Assembly: GCF_946480385.1 (NCBI RefSeq)
Contig: NZ_CAMLJP010000022.1
Span: forward strand, 1-64,000
Length of the DNA: 64,000 nt
Direction: 5' to 3'
Origin: an uncultured Azospirillum sp.
GTDB lineage: Bacteria > Pseudomonadota > Alphaproteobacteria > Azospirillales > Azospirillaceae
The notes beneath the pieces were generated by a model. The model was not told the DNA's origin, made no database searches, and saw only the letters and a program-made list of their open reading frames with translations. Both the position numbers and the translations under genes were made by a program. Shown here one piece after another: positions 43,741 to 52,514 of this stretch (position 1 is the first letter of the stretch; the number at the start of each line of letters is the position of its first letter).

Positions 43741-44184
43741 ATGACGCTCGACCAGCTCGACGAGAAGCTCATCACCCTGCTGCGCCATGACGGCCGCCGC
43801 AGCATTTCCGACCTCGCCATCGAACTCGGCGTCTCCCGGGCGACGGTGCGCTCGCGGATGGAGCGGCTGGAAAGCTCCGGCATCATCACCGGCTACACGG
43901 TGATCCTGCGCGCCGACACGGTGGAGGCGCCGGTGCGCGGCATCATGCTGATCGAGGTGGAGGGGCAGGCGACCGACCGCGTCGTGCGGACGCTCAGCGG
44001 CTTTCCCGAAATCATGGAGATCCACAGCACCAACGGGCGCTGGGATCTGATCGTGGAGCTGTCGGCCGCCAGCCTGCCGGAATTCGACGGGGTCCTGCGC
44101 CGAATCCGGCTCATTCCCGGTATCACCACCAGCGAGACGAACCTGCTGCTGAACACCCCGCGCAGCACCCGCGCCCGGCTGTAG
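43741..44184 (+). CDS. Lrp/AsnC family regulator
   Basis: A 147-residue regulator with an N-terminal helix-turn-helix (LAIELGVSRATVRSRMERLE) and a C-terminal RAM ligand domain (GFPEIMEIHSTNGRWDLIVEL). A start 24 codons upstream is in frame but lies across the promoter; ATG at 43741 matches family length. It sits between the arginase-ocd operon and the amino-acid ABC operon, both of which carry CCAAGCTT in their promoter regions. Arginine or ornithine is the expected effector. Confidence 0.9.
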   Translation: MTLDQLDEKLITLLRHDGRRSISDLAIELGVSRATVRSRMERLESSGIITGYTVILRADTVEAPVRGIMLIEVEGQATDRVVRTLSGFPEIMEIHSTNGRWDLIVELSAASLPEFDGVLRRIRLIPGITTSETNLLLNTPRSTRARL

Positions 44185-44193
44185 GCCACCCCC

Positions 44194-44250
44194 AACTTTC
44201 CAATGGCAACTTGCCAATTCGCGCAGTCCAAGCTTCCAATCTGGAAAGTT
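44194..44250. promoter_or_regulatory. Nested inverted repeat upstream of the amino-acid ABC operon
   Basis: AACTTTCCA (44194-44202) and TGGAAAGTT (44242-44250) are perfect 9-bp inverted arms. Between them are TGGCAA-C-TTGCCA (44204-44216) and CCAAGCTT (44228-44235). The last motif recurs at 43707-43714 before the Lrp gene. Several phased symmetric sites fit a multimeric Lrp-type protein. Confidence 0.6.
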
Positions 44251-44336
44251 ACCCCGAGTCTTCCGTCACTTTTTCATCTTTCGGCCGCCGTCTGCTTCGC
44301 TGATGCTCCGTGTCCCCAACGATAACGGGACGCCGC

Positions 44337-45194
44337 ATGGACCAGCATCGCATCGCCATCGATCGTATCGACAGCGTCGGCCAGGACGGGCCGGCGCACC
44401 GCCACCCTCCCACCAACCCCACCGCCACGATCGCCGTGCAGGCGGACGGCATCCACAAGCGGTTCGGATCGCTGGAGGTGCTGAAGGGCGTGTCGCTGAC
44501 CGCCCGCGAAGGCGACGTCATCACGCTGATCGGCTCGTCCGGCTCGGGCAAGAGCACGCTTCTGCGCTGCATCAACATGCTGGAGGTGCCGGACGAGGGC
44601 CGCGTCACCATCTGCGGCGAGACCATCGCCATGAAGACGGCGCGCGGCGGGCGGACCATGCCGGCCGATTCCCGGCAGGTCGACCGCATCCGCACCAGCC
44701 TGGGCATGGTGTTCCAGAACTTCAATCTCTGGACCCACATGACCATTCTGGAAAACGTGATCGAAGCGCCGGTGCACGTCCTCGGCGTGCCAAAGGCGGA
44801 GGCCATCGACCTCGCCCGCAGCCTCTTGGACAAGGTCGGCATCCTGGCGAAGGCCGACGCCTATCCGGTCCAGCTCTCCGGCGGCCAGCAGCAGCGCGCC
44901 GCCATCGCCCGCGCGCTCGCCATGCAGCCGAAGGTGATGCTGTTCGACGAGCCGACCTCCGCCCTCGACCCCGAGATGGTCGGTGAGGTGCTGCGCGTCA
45001 TCCGCCAGCTGGCCGACGAAGGGCGCACCATGATCCTGGTGACGCACGAGATGGACTTCGCCCGCGAGGTCTCCTCCAAGGTCGTCTTCCTCCACCAGGG
45101 CCGCATCGAGGAGGAAGGGGCGCCCGACACGGTGCTGACCAATCCCGAGTCCGACCGCGTGCGGCAGTTCCTGTCCCGCCATCTCGCCGCCTGA
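44337..45194 (+). CDS. Polar amino-acid ABC transporter ATP-binding protein, HisP/OccP-like
   Basis: A 285-residue ATPase with a 40-residue N-terminal extension. Walker A is GSSGSGKST, the signature LSGGQQQRAAIARAL, Walker B VMLFDEPTSALDPE. NFNLWTHMTILENVIEAPV is typical of the histidine/arginine/opine group. A GTG at 44310 is a longer alternative; ATG at 44337 is chosen. It is followed by two permease genes but no binding-protein gene. The neighbouring arginase and cyclodeaminase suggest arginine or ornithine import. Confidence 0.92.
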   Translation: MDQHRIAIDRIDSVGQDGPAHRHPPTNPTATIAVQADGIHKRFGSLEVLKGVSLTAREGDVITLIGSSGSGKSTLLRCINMLEVPDEGRVTICGETIAMKTARGGRTMPADSRQVDRIRTSLGMVFQNFNLWTHMTILENVIEAPVHVLGVPKAEAIDLARSLLDKVGILAKADAYPVQLSGGQQQRAAIARALAMQPKVMLFDEPTSALDPEMVGEVLRVIRQLADEGRTMILVTHEMDFAREVSSKVVFLHQGRIEEEGAPDTVLTNPESDRVRQFLSRHLAA

Positions 45195-45242
45195 CGCAGC
45201 ACCGCGTCCCATCCGCCAGAACAATCGACAAGGGGAACGCCG

Positions 45243-45947
45243 ATGCTGGACTTCATAACCCAGGGCCTGCACGGCTGGGGACCGCAGCTGCTGTCCGGGA
45301 CGGTGATGACCGTCGCGGTGGCGCTGTCCTCCTTCCTGCTCGGCCTCGCCTTCGGGGCCGCCGGCGCCGCCGCCAAACTCAGCGACAGCATCCTGCTGAA
45401 GGGGCTTGCGGAGCTTTACACCACCGCCGTGCGCGGCGTGCCGGAACTGCTGGTGATCTACCTGCTGTTCTTCGGCGGTTCGGGCATGATCATGGCGGTG
45501 GCCGGCATCTTCGGCTACAGCGGCTATGTCGAGCTGAACGCCTTCTCCATCGGCGTCGCCGCCGTCGGCCTGATCTCCGGCGCCTATTCGACCGAGGTGA
45601 TCCGCGGCGCCGTCAAAGCGGTGCCCTACGGCCAGATCGAGGCGGCGCGCGCCTGCGGGATGGGGCGCTGGCGCATCCTGCGCCGGGTGCTGGTGCCGCA
45701 GACCCTGCGCTTCGCCCTGCCCGGCCTCGGCAATGTCTGGCAGCTGACGCTGAAGGACACCGCGCTCATTTCCGTCACCGCGCTCGCCGAGATCATGCGC
45801 GTCGCGCACATCGCCGCCGGCTCCACCCGGCAATCCTTCCTGTTCTACAGCGTCGCAGCATTGCTGTACCTCGCGCTCACCACCGTCTCGACGACGGCGT
45901 TCCAGCGGGCCGAGCGCTACGCCAGCCGCGGCGTGCGGAGGGCCTGA
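45243..45947 (+). CDS. Amino-acid ABC transporter permease, HisQ-like
   Basis: A 234-residue inner-membrane permease of the His/Glu/Gln/Arg family with about five helices. The coupling loop reads IEAARACGMGRWRILRRVLVPQ. LLSGTVMTVAVALSSFLLGL begins the first helix. It is 48 bp after the ATPase gene and 2 bp before its partner permease. Confidence 0.92.
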   Translation: MLDFITQGLHGWGPQLLSGTVMTVAVALSSFLLGLAFGAAGAAAKLSDSILLKGLAELYTTAVRGVPELLVIYLLFFGGSGMIMAVAGIFGYSGYVELNAFSIGVAAVGLISGAYSTEVIRGAVKAVPYGQIEAARACGMGRWRILRRVLVPQTLRFALPGLGNVWQLTLKDTALISVTALAEIMRVAHIAAGSTRQSFLFYSVAALLYLALTTVSTTAFQRAERYASRGVRRA

Positions 45948-45949
45948 CG

Positions 45950-46639
45950 ATGAATTGGGAACTGATGTGGGACAGCCTGCCGCGCCTGCTGGCGGCCCTG
46001 CCCCTGACCCTTGAGCTGGTGGCGCTGGCGCTCGCCTTCGGCGCGGTGCTGGCCTTCGCCACCGCGCTTCTGCGCCTGTCCGGCAACCGGGTGGCGGTGG
46101 CGCTGACCTCCGCCTACACCTTCGTCTTCCGCGGCACGCCGCTGCTGGTGCAGATCTTCCTGATCTATTACGGCCTCAGCCAGATCGATTTCATCCACGA
46201 CAGCGTCCTCTGGCCGATCCTCAGCCAGCCGATGTGGTGCGCCATCCTGGCACTGGCGCTCAACACCGGCGCCTACACGTCCGAGATTCTGCGCGGGGCT
46301 ATCGAAACCGTGCCGCAGGGACAGGTGGAGGCGGCGCGGGCCTGCGGCATGTCGCGGCTGCGGGTGTTCCGCCGCATCGTCCTGCCGGTGGCGATCCGCC
46401 AGATGCTGCCGGCCTATGGCAACGAGGTGATTTTGATGGTCAAGGCCAGTTCGCTCGCCAGCACCATCACGATGATGGAGATCACCGGCGTCGCGCGGCG
46501 CATGATCGCCCAGACCTTCGCGGTCTTCGAGATCTTCATCGTCGCTGGCATCCTCTACCTGCTGATCAACTTCATCGCCACCCGCCTGATCCGCTACGCG
46601 GAATGGCGCATGACCCCCTATCTGCGCGCACGGGCGTGA
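45950..46639 (+). CDS. Amino-acid ABC transporter permease, HisM-like
   Basis: A 229-residue inner-membrane permease paired with the HisQ-like subunit. FRGTPLLVQIFLIYYGLSQ and the coupling loop VEAARACGMSRLRVFRRIVL are family hallmarks. It starts 2 bp after its partner, implying coupling. The operon continues with an alpha/beta hydrolase, and no periplasmic binding protein is found nearby. Confidence 0.92.
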   Translation: MNWELMWDSLPRLLAALPLTLELVALALAFGAVLAFATALLRLSGNRVAVALTSAYTFVFRGTPLLVQIFLIYYGLSQIDFIHDSVLWPILSQPMWCAILALALNTGAYTSEILRGAIETVPQGQVEAARACGMSRLRVFRRIVLPVAIRQMLPAYGNEVILMVKASSLASTITMMEITGVARRMIAQTFAVFEIFIVAGILYLLINFIATRLIRYAEWRMTPYLRARA

Positions 46640-46697
46640 GCGGCGGCATTCATGCTATCCTGCCGTCCGACCTCGACTGCACCAGCCACCGGACGAC

Positions 46698-47486
46698 ATG
46701 ACCACCGCCGTCAGCGACCAGGACCGCCTCATCCCCACCGACTCTGGCCGTCTCTATGTGAAGGACTGGACCCCGGACACGGAGACCGCCGGCACCCGTC
46801 CGCCGATCCTGCTGTTCCACGATTCGCTCGGCTGCGTCGATCTCTGGCGCAGCTTCCCGGCCCGCCTTGCCGCAGCGACGGCGCGGCGGGTCGTCGCCTA
46901 TGACCGGCTGGGTTTTGGCCGTTCCGATCCCCATCCCGGCGTCCTCGCCCGCGATTTCGTCGCGGCGGAGGCGCGGGATACCATCCCTCTCCTGCTCGAC
47001 CATCTCGGCATCGGCGACTTCGTCGCCTGCGGCCACAGCGTCGGCGGCGGCATGGCGGTGGAGACGGCGGCGCGCTTCCCCACCCGCTGCCGGGCGCTGG
47101 TGACCATCGCCGCCCAGGCCTTCGTCGAGGAACGGACGCTGGACGGCATCCGTGTGGCAAAACAGGGCTTCCAGGATCCGGCACAGCTCGCCCGGCTGGC
47201 GAGATACCAGGGCGACAAGGCGCGCTGGGCGGTCGATGCCTGGACCGAAAGCTGGCTGTCCCCCGCCTTCGCCGATTGGACGCTGGACAGGCCGCTGTCG
47301 CAGGTCCGTTGCCCGGTGCTGGCCCTGCATGGCGACCGCGACGAGTACGGATCGGCCGAGCACCCCGCCCGCATCGCAGCCGGACGCGGCACCGTCCGTC
47401 TCCTGCCCGACACCGGCCACGTCCCTCACCGCGAATGCGAGGACGCGGTGGTAGACGCGATCCGCGGCTTCCTTTCGGAATCCTGA
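46698..47486 (+). CDS. Alpha/beta hydrolase
   Basis: A 262-residue cytoplasmic hydrolase. The oxyanion region is LFHDSLGCVDLWRSFP, the nucleophile Ser lies in ACGHSVGGGMAVE, Asp in LHGDRDEYG and His in DTGHVPHRE. No signal peptide is seen. It is 58 bp after the amino-acid permease on the same strand and may cleave an ester or amide conjugate taken up by the importer; that link is inference. It converges with the hybrid kinase gene with 6 bp between stops. Confidence 0.88.
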   Translation: MTTAVSDQDRLIPTDSGRLYVKDWTPDTETAGTRPPILLFHDSLGCVDLWRSFPARLAAATARRVVAYDRLGFGRSDPHPGVLARDFVAAEARDTIPLLLDHLGIGDFVACGHSVGGGMAVETAARFPTRCRALVTIAAQAFVEERTLDGIRVAKQGFQDPAQLARLARYQGDKARWAVDAWTESWLSPAFADWTLDRPLSQVRCPVLALHGDRDEYGSAEHPARIAAGRGTVRLLPDTGHVPHRECEDAVVDAIRGFLSES

Positions 47487-47492
47487 CCGCCG

Positions 47493-49250
47493 TCACACTG
47501 CCGGATGGGCGGCTTCAGCGGTGGCGAGCGCAGCTTCCAGCATTTCGGCCAGCGCGCCGACACGGTAGGGCTTTGGCAGCACCCGCACCCCCTCGATGCG
47601 GGCGACATCCTCGCTGTAGCCGGTGGTCAGCACCACCGGCAGGCCGGGGCGCAGGCGCCGGGCGGCATGTGCAAGGTCGACGCCGTTCATCGCTCCCGGC
47701 ATCACCACGTCGCTGAACAGGATGTCGATCCGCAGATCGCCGTCGGTCAGCAGCCCCAGCGCCTCCTCGGCGTTGGCGGCGCGCAGCACCGCATAGCCGA
47801 TCTCGTCGAGCGCCGCCGCCACCATGCTGCCGACGATGGGGTCGTCCTCCACCAGCAACAGGCGCCGGCCCGCCGCCTGCGTGGTGGCGAGCGTCCGTTC
47901 CGCCGCCGGGGCCACGACCGCCTTGGCCGTCCGCGGCAGGTACAGCAGGACGGAGGTGCCGCGGCCGGGCGCGCTGTCGATCTCCACCCGTCCCGACGAC
48001 TGCCGGGTGAAGCCATAGACCTGCGCCAGCCCGAGGCCGGAGCCCTTGCCGACCTCCTTGGTGGTGAAGAAGGGCTCGAAGACGCGGGCCCTCACCTCCG
48101 GCTCCATCCCGGTCCCGGTGTCGCTGACGGTCACCTGCACCAGATCGCCCTCGATGCCCGCCCCGCCCGCCGGCCGGTTGCGGGCGGTGATGCGCAGCCG
48201 GCCGCCATCGGGCATGGCGTCGCGCGCGTTGACGGCAAGGTTCAGGATCGCCAGCTCGAACTGCGTCGGATCGACCTCCACCGGCCACAGGCCGGGCTCA
48301 AGTTCCGTCTCCAGCGTGATGTCGGCGCGGATGGCGCGGGTCAGCAGGTCGGCCATGCCCAACAGCCGGTCGCGGACGTCCATCGGCTCCGGCCGCAGGG
48401 TCTGGCGGCGGGCGAAGGCCATCAGCTGCTGGACCAGCTTAGCGCCGCGGTCGATCGCCTGCTGCCCGGTTTCCAGCAGCGGCTGGATCGACGGTTCCTT
48501 CGCCCGGCGGCCGACCAGTTGAAGACATCCGGCCAGCGCCTGCAGCAGATTGTTGAAATCATGGGCGATGCCGCCGGTCAGCTGGCCCATCGCCTCCATC
48601 TTCTGGCTCTGGCGCAGGGCGGCCTCGACCTTCTCGCGCTCCGCGATTTCGGCGTTCAGCGCCTCGTTGGCGGTGGACAGGTCGCGTGCCCGCTCCGCCA
48701 GATCGCGGTTGGCCCGCGCCAGCGCCGCCTGCGCCGCACCCAGCACCAGCACAATCAGCACCGCCATCGCCAGCAGCAGCGCCATTCCGACATAGCGTTC
48801 GGCCCGGCGGGCCAAGGGCTCCACCTGCGTGCGCAGCGAAACGCTGCCGATAACGCGCCCGTCCTGCATCACCGGCACGGTCACCGTCAGGTGTCCACCA
48901 TCGAAATGATGGCCCGGCGGCTCCACGGACGCCGGCATCGGCTGCAATCCGTCGGCGGTGTAGGCCGCGAACATCACCCCTTTGCCGTCATAGACGCCCG
49001 CGGCCTCGAAATCCGGGCTGGCGGACAGCGCCGCCACATATTCCCCGGCGGCGGTGCGGTCGTTGAAGCTGAGCGCCGCCGTGGCGGTGGCGGCCAGGAT
49101 GCGCGCCTGCACCTCCACGTCCCCCGCCCGCTCGTCGCGATAGGCGCGTTCGCTGGCCAACGCCATCAGCCCGCCCGCGATCAACAGCACGGCCACCGCC
49201 AGCACCGTCAGACGCGGCGTATGCCGCCAGAATCCGGCCAGATCGGTCAC
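47493..49250 (-). CDS. Hybrid sensor histidine kinase, CHASE8-type sensor, with receiver domain
   Basis: A 585-residue membrane kinase. Helix 1 (about 15-33) and helix 2 (about 152-173) bracket a periplasmic domain of about 115 residues resembling CHASE8 ([22 protein letters not shown]). A coiled coil leads to the HisKA box with His230 in [12 protein letters not shown], an HATPase with [14 protein letters not shown] and [11 protein letters not shown], and a C-terminal receiver with phospho-acceptor Asp514 in LFSDVVMPG. No HAMP is evident. The start is a GTG with GGAGG 7 bases upstream. It follows YfiR by 19 bp, so periplasmic YfiR probably modulates it. The receiver lacks an output domain. 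Confidence 0.93.
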   Translation of the reverse strand: MTDLAGFWRHTPRLTVLAVAVLLIAGGLMALASERAYRDERAGDVEVQARILAATATAALSFNDRTAAGEYVAALSASPDFEAAGVYDGKGVMFAAYTADGLQPMPASVEPPGHHFDGGHLTVTVPVMQDGRVIGSVSLRTQVEPLARRAERYVGMALLLAMAVLIVLVLGAAQAALARANRDLAERARDLSTANEALNAEIAEREKVEAALRQSQKMEAMGQLTGGIAHDFNNLLQALAGCLQLVGRRAKEPSIQPLLETGQQAIDRGAKLVQQLMAFARRQTLRPEPMDVRDRLLGMADLLTRAIRADITLETELEPGLWPVEVDPTQFELAILNLAVNARDAMPDGGRLRITARNRPAGGAGIEGDLVQVTVSDTGTGMEPEVRARVFEPFFTTKEVGKGSGLGLAQVYGFTRQSSGRVEIDSAPGRGTSVLLYLPRTAKAVVAPAAERTLATTQAAGRRLLLVEDDPIVGSMVAAALDEIGYAVLRAANAEEALGLLTDGDLRIDILFSDVVMPGAMNGVDLAHAARRLRPGLPVVLTTGYSEDVARIEGVRVLPKPYRVGALAEMLEAALATAEAAHPAV

Positions 49251-49269
49251 GTCCCGCCCTCCCGCTTCC

Positions 49270-49803
49270 TCATGGCCGCACCGCCAGGCTCATCAGCTTG
49301 GAACTGATCGCCAGGCCGTTGTCCTGGGCCGCCGCCGCATCGATGACGAAGCGGACCCGGTCATCGCGCAGCACAAAGGTGATAACCGCTCCGACGGCCG
49401 GTCCTCCCGGTGCGTCGGCATCGCTGACGGTCAGAACCGGCTCACCGCGCAGCCCGTCCATGGGACCGGACCCGTAAAGCAGGTGACAGCCAGACCCGCG
49501 GTCGAAACGCGGCCGGCGCCATAATTCGATGGGCCGGCCGCCGACGGTCTGGCCGGCGACGGCACGGTCCAGCAGAGCGCCGAAGGGATCCGGCCCCTCG
49601 ACGCAGATGCGGAACGGACTGTCCGGCGCGGCGAAGGCGGATTGCGGCCACGAGACGAAGGCGATGAATTTGTAGAGGAAGGTCGCCTTCACCGCCGCCT
49701 CCAGCGGTTCCGCCGCCACCGCCAGGGACGCCGGCGATCCGGCCAGCACCAGCAGCAGGCTCAGCGCCAGCGGACGGCACCAGCGGATCGGCCGCTCCTC
49801 CAC
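49270..49803 (-). CDS. YfiR family periplasmic protein
   Basis: A 177-residue exported protein. A signal peptide covers about residues 1-30. The mature part shows the YfiR/DUF4154 pattern: EAAVKATFLYKFIAFVSWP at its start, FRICVEGPDPFG, and at the end DRVRFVIDAAAAQDNGLAISSKLMSLA. Start is GTG, two bases after the TonB-receptor stop. In Pseudomonas YfiR inhibits a CHASE8-containing diguanylate cyclase from the periplasm; here the partner is most likely the CHASE8-type histidine kinase downstream. Confidence 0.92.
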   Translation of the reverse strand: MEERPIRWCRPLALSLLLVLAGSPASLAVAAEPLEAAVKATFLYKFIAFVSWPQSAFAAPDSPFRICVEGPDPFGALLDRAVAGQTVGGRPIELWRRPRFDRGSGCHLLYGSGPMDGLRGEPVLTVSDADAPGGPAVGAVITFVLRDDRVRFVIDAAAAQDNGLAISSKLMSLAVRP

Positions 49804-49805
49804 GT

Positions 49806-51743
49806 TCAGAACCCCACCCGCAGGCGGGCATAGATGCTCCGCCCGATGGCGCGGGGCGCGTTGTTAGACGGGTCGTAGGCCTCCAGATGGCGGGCGTGCA
49901 GCAAATTCCGGCCGAACAGCGACAGGTCCAGGGCCGGCGTGACCTGCCAGCCCAGATGCAGGTCGGCCTCGGTATAGGCGGGGACATTCGACACCGCCAC
50001 CCGGCCGACCCGGCGCAACGTGGCGTCGAACTCCACCTCCGGCGTCAGGTTCATCCGCGAGCGCAGCTGGAGCTGATAGGCCGGATCCTGCCCGGCGGAC
50101 TGGAATTTGGACAGGTCGGTCGCCCCCGGCTTCAGCCGCAGGTTCTTGTGCAGCCAGTTGGCCCCGGCATGCAGGGTCCACCAGCTGGTCAGCCCATAGC
50201 CGCCCCAGCCTTCGATGCCATAGGTGCTGCCCTCCATGTCGTTGCGCAGCATGATCGGCAGGCCGCCGTTGGTCAGGCTGGTGGTGCGCAGATCGTCATA
50301 CACGTTGTAGAAGGCCGACAGGGCCAACCGGCTGTTCGCCGTCGGCTGGCCGCGATAGCCGATCTCGTAGGCGGTCAGCCGCTCCGACCGGAAGTCGGGA
50401 GAGGGCGCCAGGATGCCCGCCCCCGACAGCTCGCGGTCCACGCGCGACGGCGTGCGCACCGACCGGCTGACCGCCGTCCACAGCATGTGCGAATCCGACA
50501 GCCTCCAGGCAAGCCGCAGGTTGGGCAGCAGGTCGAAGCCGGAATAGCTGTTGTGTTCCGCCTTCATTCCGACGGTCAGCTTCAGCTTTGGCGCCAGCGT
50601 CACCTCGTCCTGGGCGAACAGGCTGCCCAGCGAGATCGTCGTCTCCTCGTCCGGAAAGCCGAAGGCGACCAGCGAGCGGAAGGACGACCGCCACACCCGG
50701 TACTGCGCCCCCCAGACCAGCTGGTGCCGCGTCCCCAGCGCCACATTGTGTTGGGCCTGGACGTCGAAGGTCTGCAACCGGTCGGTCGCGACTAGATAGT
50801 CGCGGTTCTGCTGGTCGTAATAGGCCTGCAGCTGCACCGACGATCCGCCGTCCAGCTTGTGCGTCCAGCGCCCCAGCAGGTTGCCGCCATGCAGAGTGGT
50901 GTCGAGCCAGTCCGTGTGGTTGCGGTAGAGATCGCCCTGCAGGGTGTAGGAGGCCGCTCCGTCCGCCGCCGTCCCATCCATCCTGAACCCGGCCTGCGAC
51001 CCGTCGAAGGCGTCGGTGGAGCCATCGCCCGGTGTCACCGCATGGCTGCTGCGCCGGTCGAAGCCGGTCAGATAGCCGCGCAGCGCCATCTGCCCGTCCC
51101 CCGCCTTCACGCCGTAGCGCAGGGTGCCGTTGCGCTCGCCGGAGCCGGCGCCGACTTCGGCGAATCCGCCCTGGCTTGCCCCTGCGGTCTTTGTGATGAC
51201 GTTGACGACGCCGTTGACCGCATTGGCGCCCCACAGGGTACCGCCGGGGCCGCTGACCACCTCGATCCGCTCGATCTCCGACAGCGGGACGTTGACGGCT
51301 TCCCAGAAGACGGTGGAGGCGACCGGCGAATAGACGCTGCGGCCGTCGATCATCACCTGCAGCTTGTTGGCGGATTCCGGCGAGTTGAAGCCGCGCGCGG
51401 TGACGGTGTAGGCGGCGGAGTTCAGCTGCGCCACCTCCAGGTTCGGCGCCAGCCGCAGCGCTTCGGGCAGGCTGGTGGCGCCGGACCGCCGGATGTCCTC
51501 CGCCGTGATGACAAAGACCGACGCCGCGGCGTCGTTCAGCGGTTCCGGCCGTTTGGAGATGGAGGTGACCTTGATCGCCCCCAGCTCTTCGATCGACAGG
51601 GTGGACAGGTCCTCGACCGTCTGGGCCGGTGCCGCATGTGGGATCAGGGCCAGCGACAGGGCGGCGGCCAACCATCGGGCCGGACCGCCGGATTTCTCAG
51701 GCCTGTGGCTCCGGTTGCCCCGGCGGGTGGCTGACCATGGCAT
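49806..51743 (-). CDS. TonB-dependent outer-membrane receptor
   Basis: A 645-residue outer-membrane beta-barrel receptor. A signal peptide ends near AAPAQT (about residue 41). The plug domain begins with DLSTLSIEELGAIKVTS, a probable TonB-box region, and includes MIDGRSVYSP and VSGPGGTLWGANAVNGVVNVITK. The barrel ends in an aromatic residue (YARLRVGF). The receptor opens an operon with YfiR and a hybrid kinase, a set seen in other alphaproteobacteria. The ligand (siderophore, vitamin B12, or other) is not readable. Confidence 0.93.
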   Translation of the reverse strand: MPWSATRRGNRSHRPEKSGGPARWLAAALSLALIPHAAPAQTVEDLSTLSIEELGAIKVTSISKRPEPLNDAAASVFVITAEDIRRSGATSLPEALRLAPNLEVAQLNSAAYTVTARGFNSPESANKLQVMIDGRSVYSPVASTVFWEAVNVPLSEIERIEVVSGPGGTLWGANAVNGVVNVITKTAGASQGGFAEVGAGSGERNGTLRYGVKAGDGQMALRGYLTGFDRRSSHAVTPGDGSTDAFDGSQAGFRMDGTAADGAASYTLQGDLYRNHTDWLDTTLHGGNLLGRWTHKLDGGSSVQLQAYYDQQNRDYLVATDRLQTFDVQAQHNVALGTRHQLVWGAQYRVWRSSFRSLVAFGFPDEETTISLGSLFAQDEVTLAPKLKLTVGMKAEHNSYSGFDLLPNLRLAWRLSDSHMLWTAVSRSVRTPSRVDRELSGAGILAPSPDFRSERLTAYEIGYRGQPTANSRLALSAFYNVYDDLRTTSLTNGGLPIMLRNDMEGSTYGIEGWGGYGLTSWWTLHAGANWLHKNLRLKPGATDLSKFQSAGQDPAYQLQLRSRMNLTPEVEFDATLRRVGRVAVSNVPAYTEADLHLGWQVTPALDLSLFGRNLLHARHLEAYDPSNNAPRAIGRSIYARLRVGF

Positions 51744-51832
51744 TGATGCTTGCTTGCTCGGTTCAGTGTCTGCACGAACGAGCTTTATAGCAGCCTTGAG
51801 CGTGACCTCCCGCTAGGCGGAACGGCCGAACA

Positions 51833-52186
51833 CTACCTAGAGCTTTCGGGCGGATGACCGCCGGGCCCCGCCACGCGCTCGCGCTCCACCCGCAGCGCCG
51901 CGAGTTTCGCTTCCAGCTTGCCGATCTTTTTGTCCAACTTGCGCAGCCGCTTGCGCGGCGCCTTTTCCCCGGCTGGTCCGTCCTGGGTGCCTTGGCGGAT
52001 CCTTGCGTTGATCACCGCCTTCGCCGCGCCGCCCAGCCGCTTCCATCCCTTCACTTCCGCCTTGGTCCGGTGGCAACCCAGGCAGGCGCCGTTCCCGCCA
52101 AACCGGCAGAGGCCGATGCAGGGATTCCTAGTGTGCCCTGATGATCTGTCCCCGGATGATTTGTCCCTGACTGACTTTCCGCTCAT
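51833..52186 (-). CDS. DUF1289 domain protein
   Basis: A 117-residue cytoplasmic protein. RNPCIGLCRFGGNGACLGCHRT places four cysteines (CxxxC...CxxC), the DUF1289 signature, and is thought to bind a metal or Fe-S centre. A basic, probably coiled-coil tail (RKRLRKLDKKIGKLEAKLAAL) makes the protein longer than the usual 60-75 residues. The frame is open farther upstream, but ATG at 52186 fits the domain. Divergent from ccoG. Confidence 0.85.
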   Translation of the reverse strand: MSGKSVRDKSSGDRSSGHTRNPCIGLCRFGGNGACLGCHRTKAEVKGWKRLGGAAKAVINARIRQGTQDGPAGEKAPRKRLRKLDKKIGKLEAKLAALRVERERVAGPGGHPPESSR

Positions 52187-52514
52187 TGGGCCTGTCGCAT
52201 GGTCGTCTTCGGTCGACCACAATGTGCGTCGCGTATCGCGCCGGGCAATGGCCGCCGGAGGAATGGCTGCATCCATGCAATCTCGAAGGCTCCGGCAATG
52301 AACTGGACGGTTGTATGGATTTTCATCCATTGCAGGGCCGGCAAAGGCCGCGTCAAACCGCCGCACGATGCCCGAGAAGTCGCCAAATGCCATACAATAC
52401 CCTTGAAGTGTCGGCGGACATGATCCATACAATCGCCATCGCCGGAGGGTCGTCGCTCCGTACACTATCAGACGTGGGCGGACGGCCGGACGGCTCCTTC
52501 GTGCCAGGTGATCC
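52187..52514. promoter_or_regulatory. Divergent gap DUF1289 / ccoG with CCATACAA motifs
   Basis: The 328-bp gap has no credible gene. TTGTATGG (52311-52318) and two direct copies CCATACAAT (52390-52398 and 52425-52433, 35 bp apart) form a recurring motif upstream of ccoG. No FNR/FixK-type TTGAT-N4-ATCAA box is seen, which is notable as ccoG genes are often under FNR-type control. Confidence 0.35.

Noticed and set aside
47505..49307. Plus-strand frame of about 600 codons opposite the hybrid kinase
   Set aside because: Antisense shadow; the sequence is rich in Gln, His and Arg without motifs.
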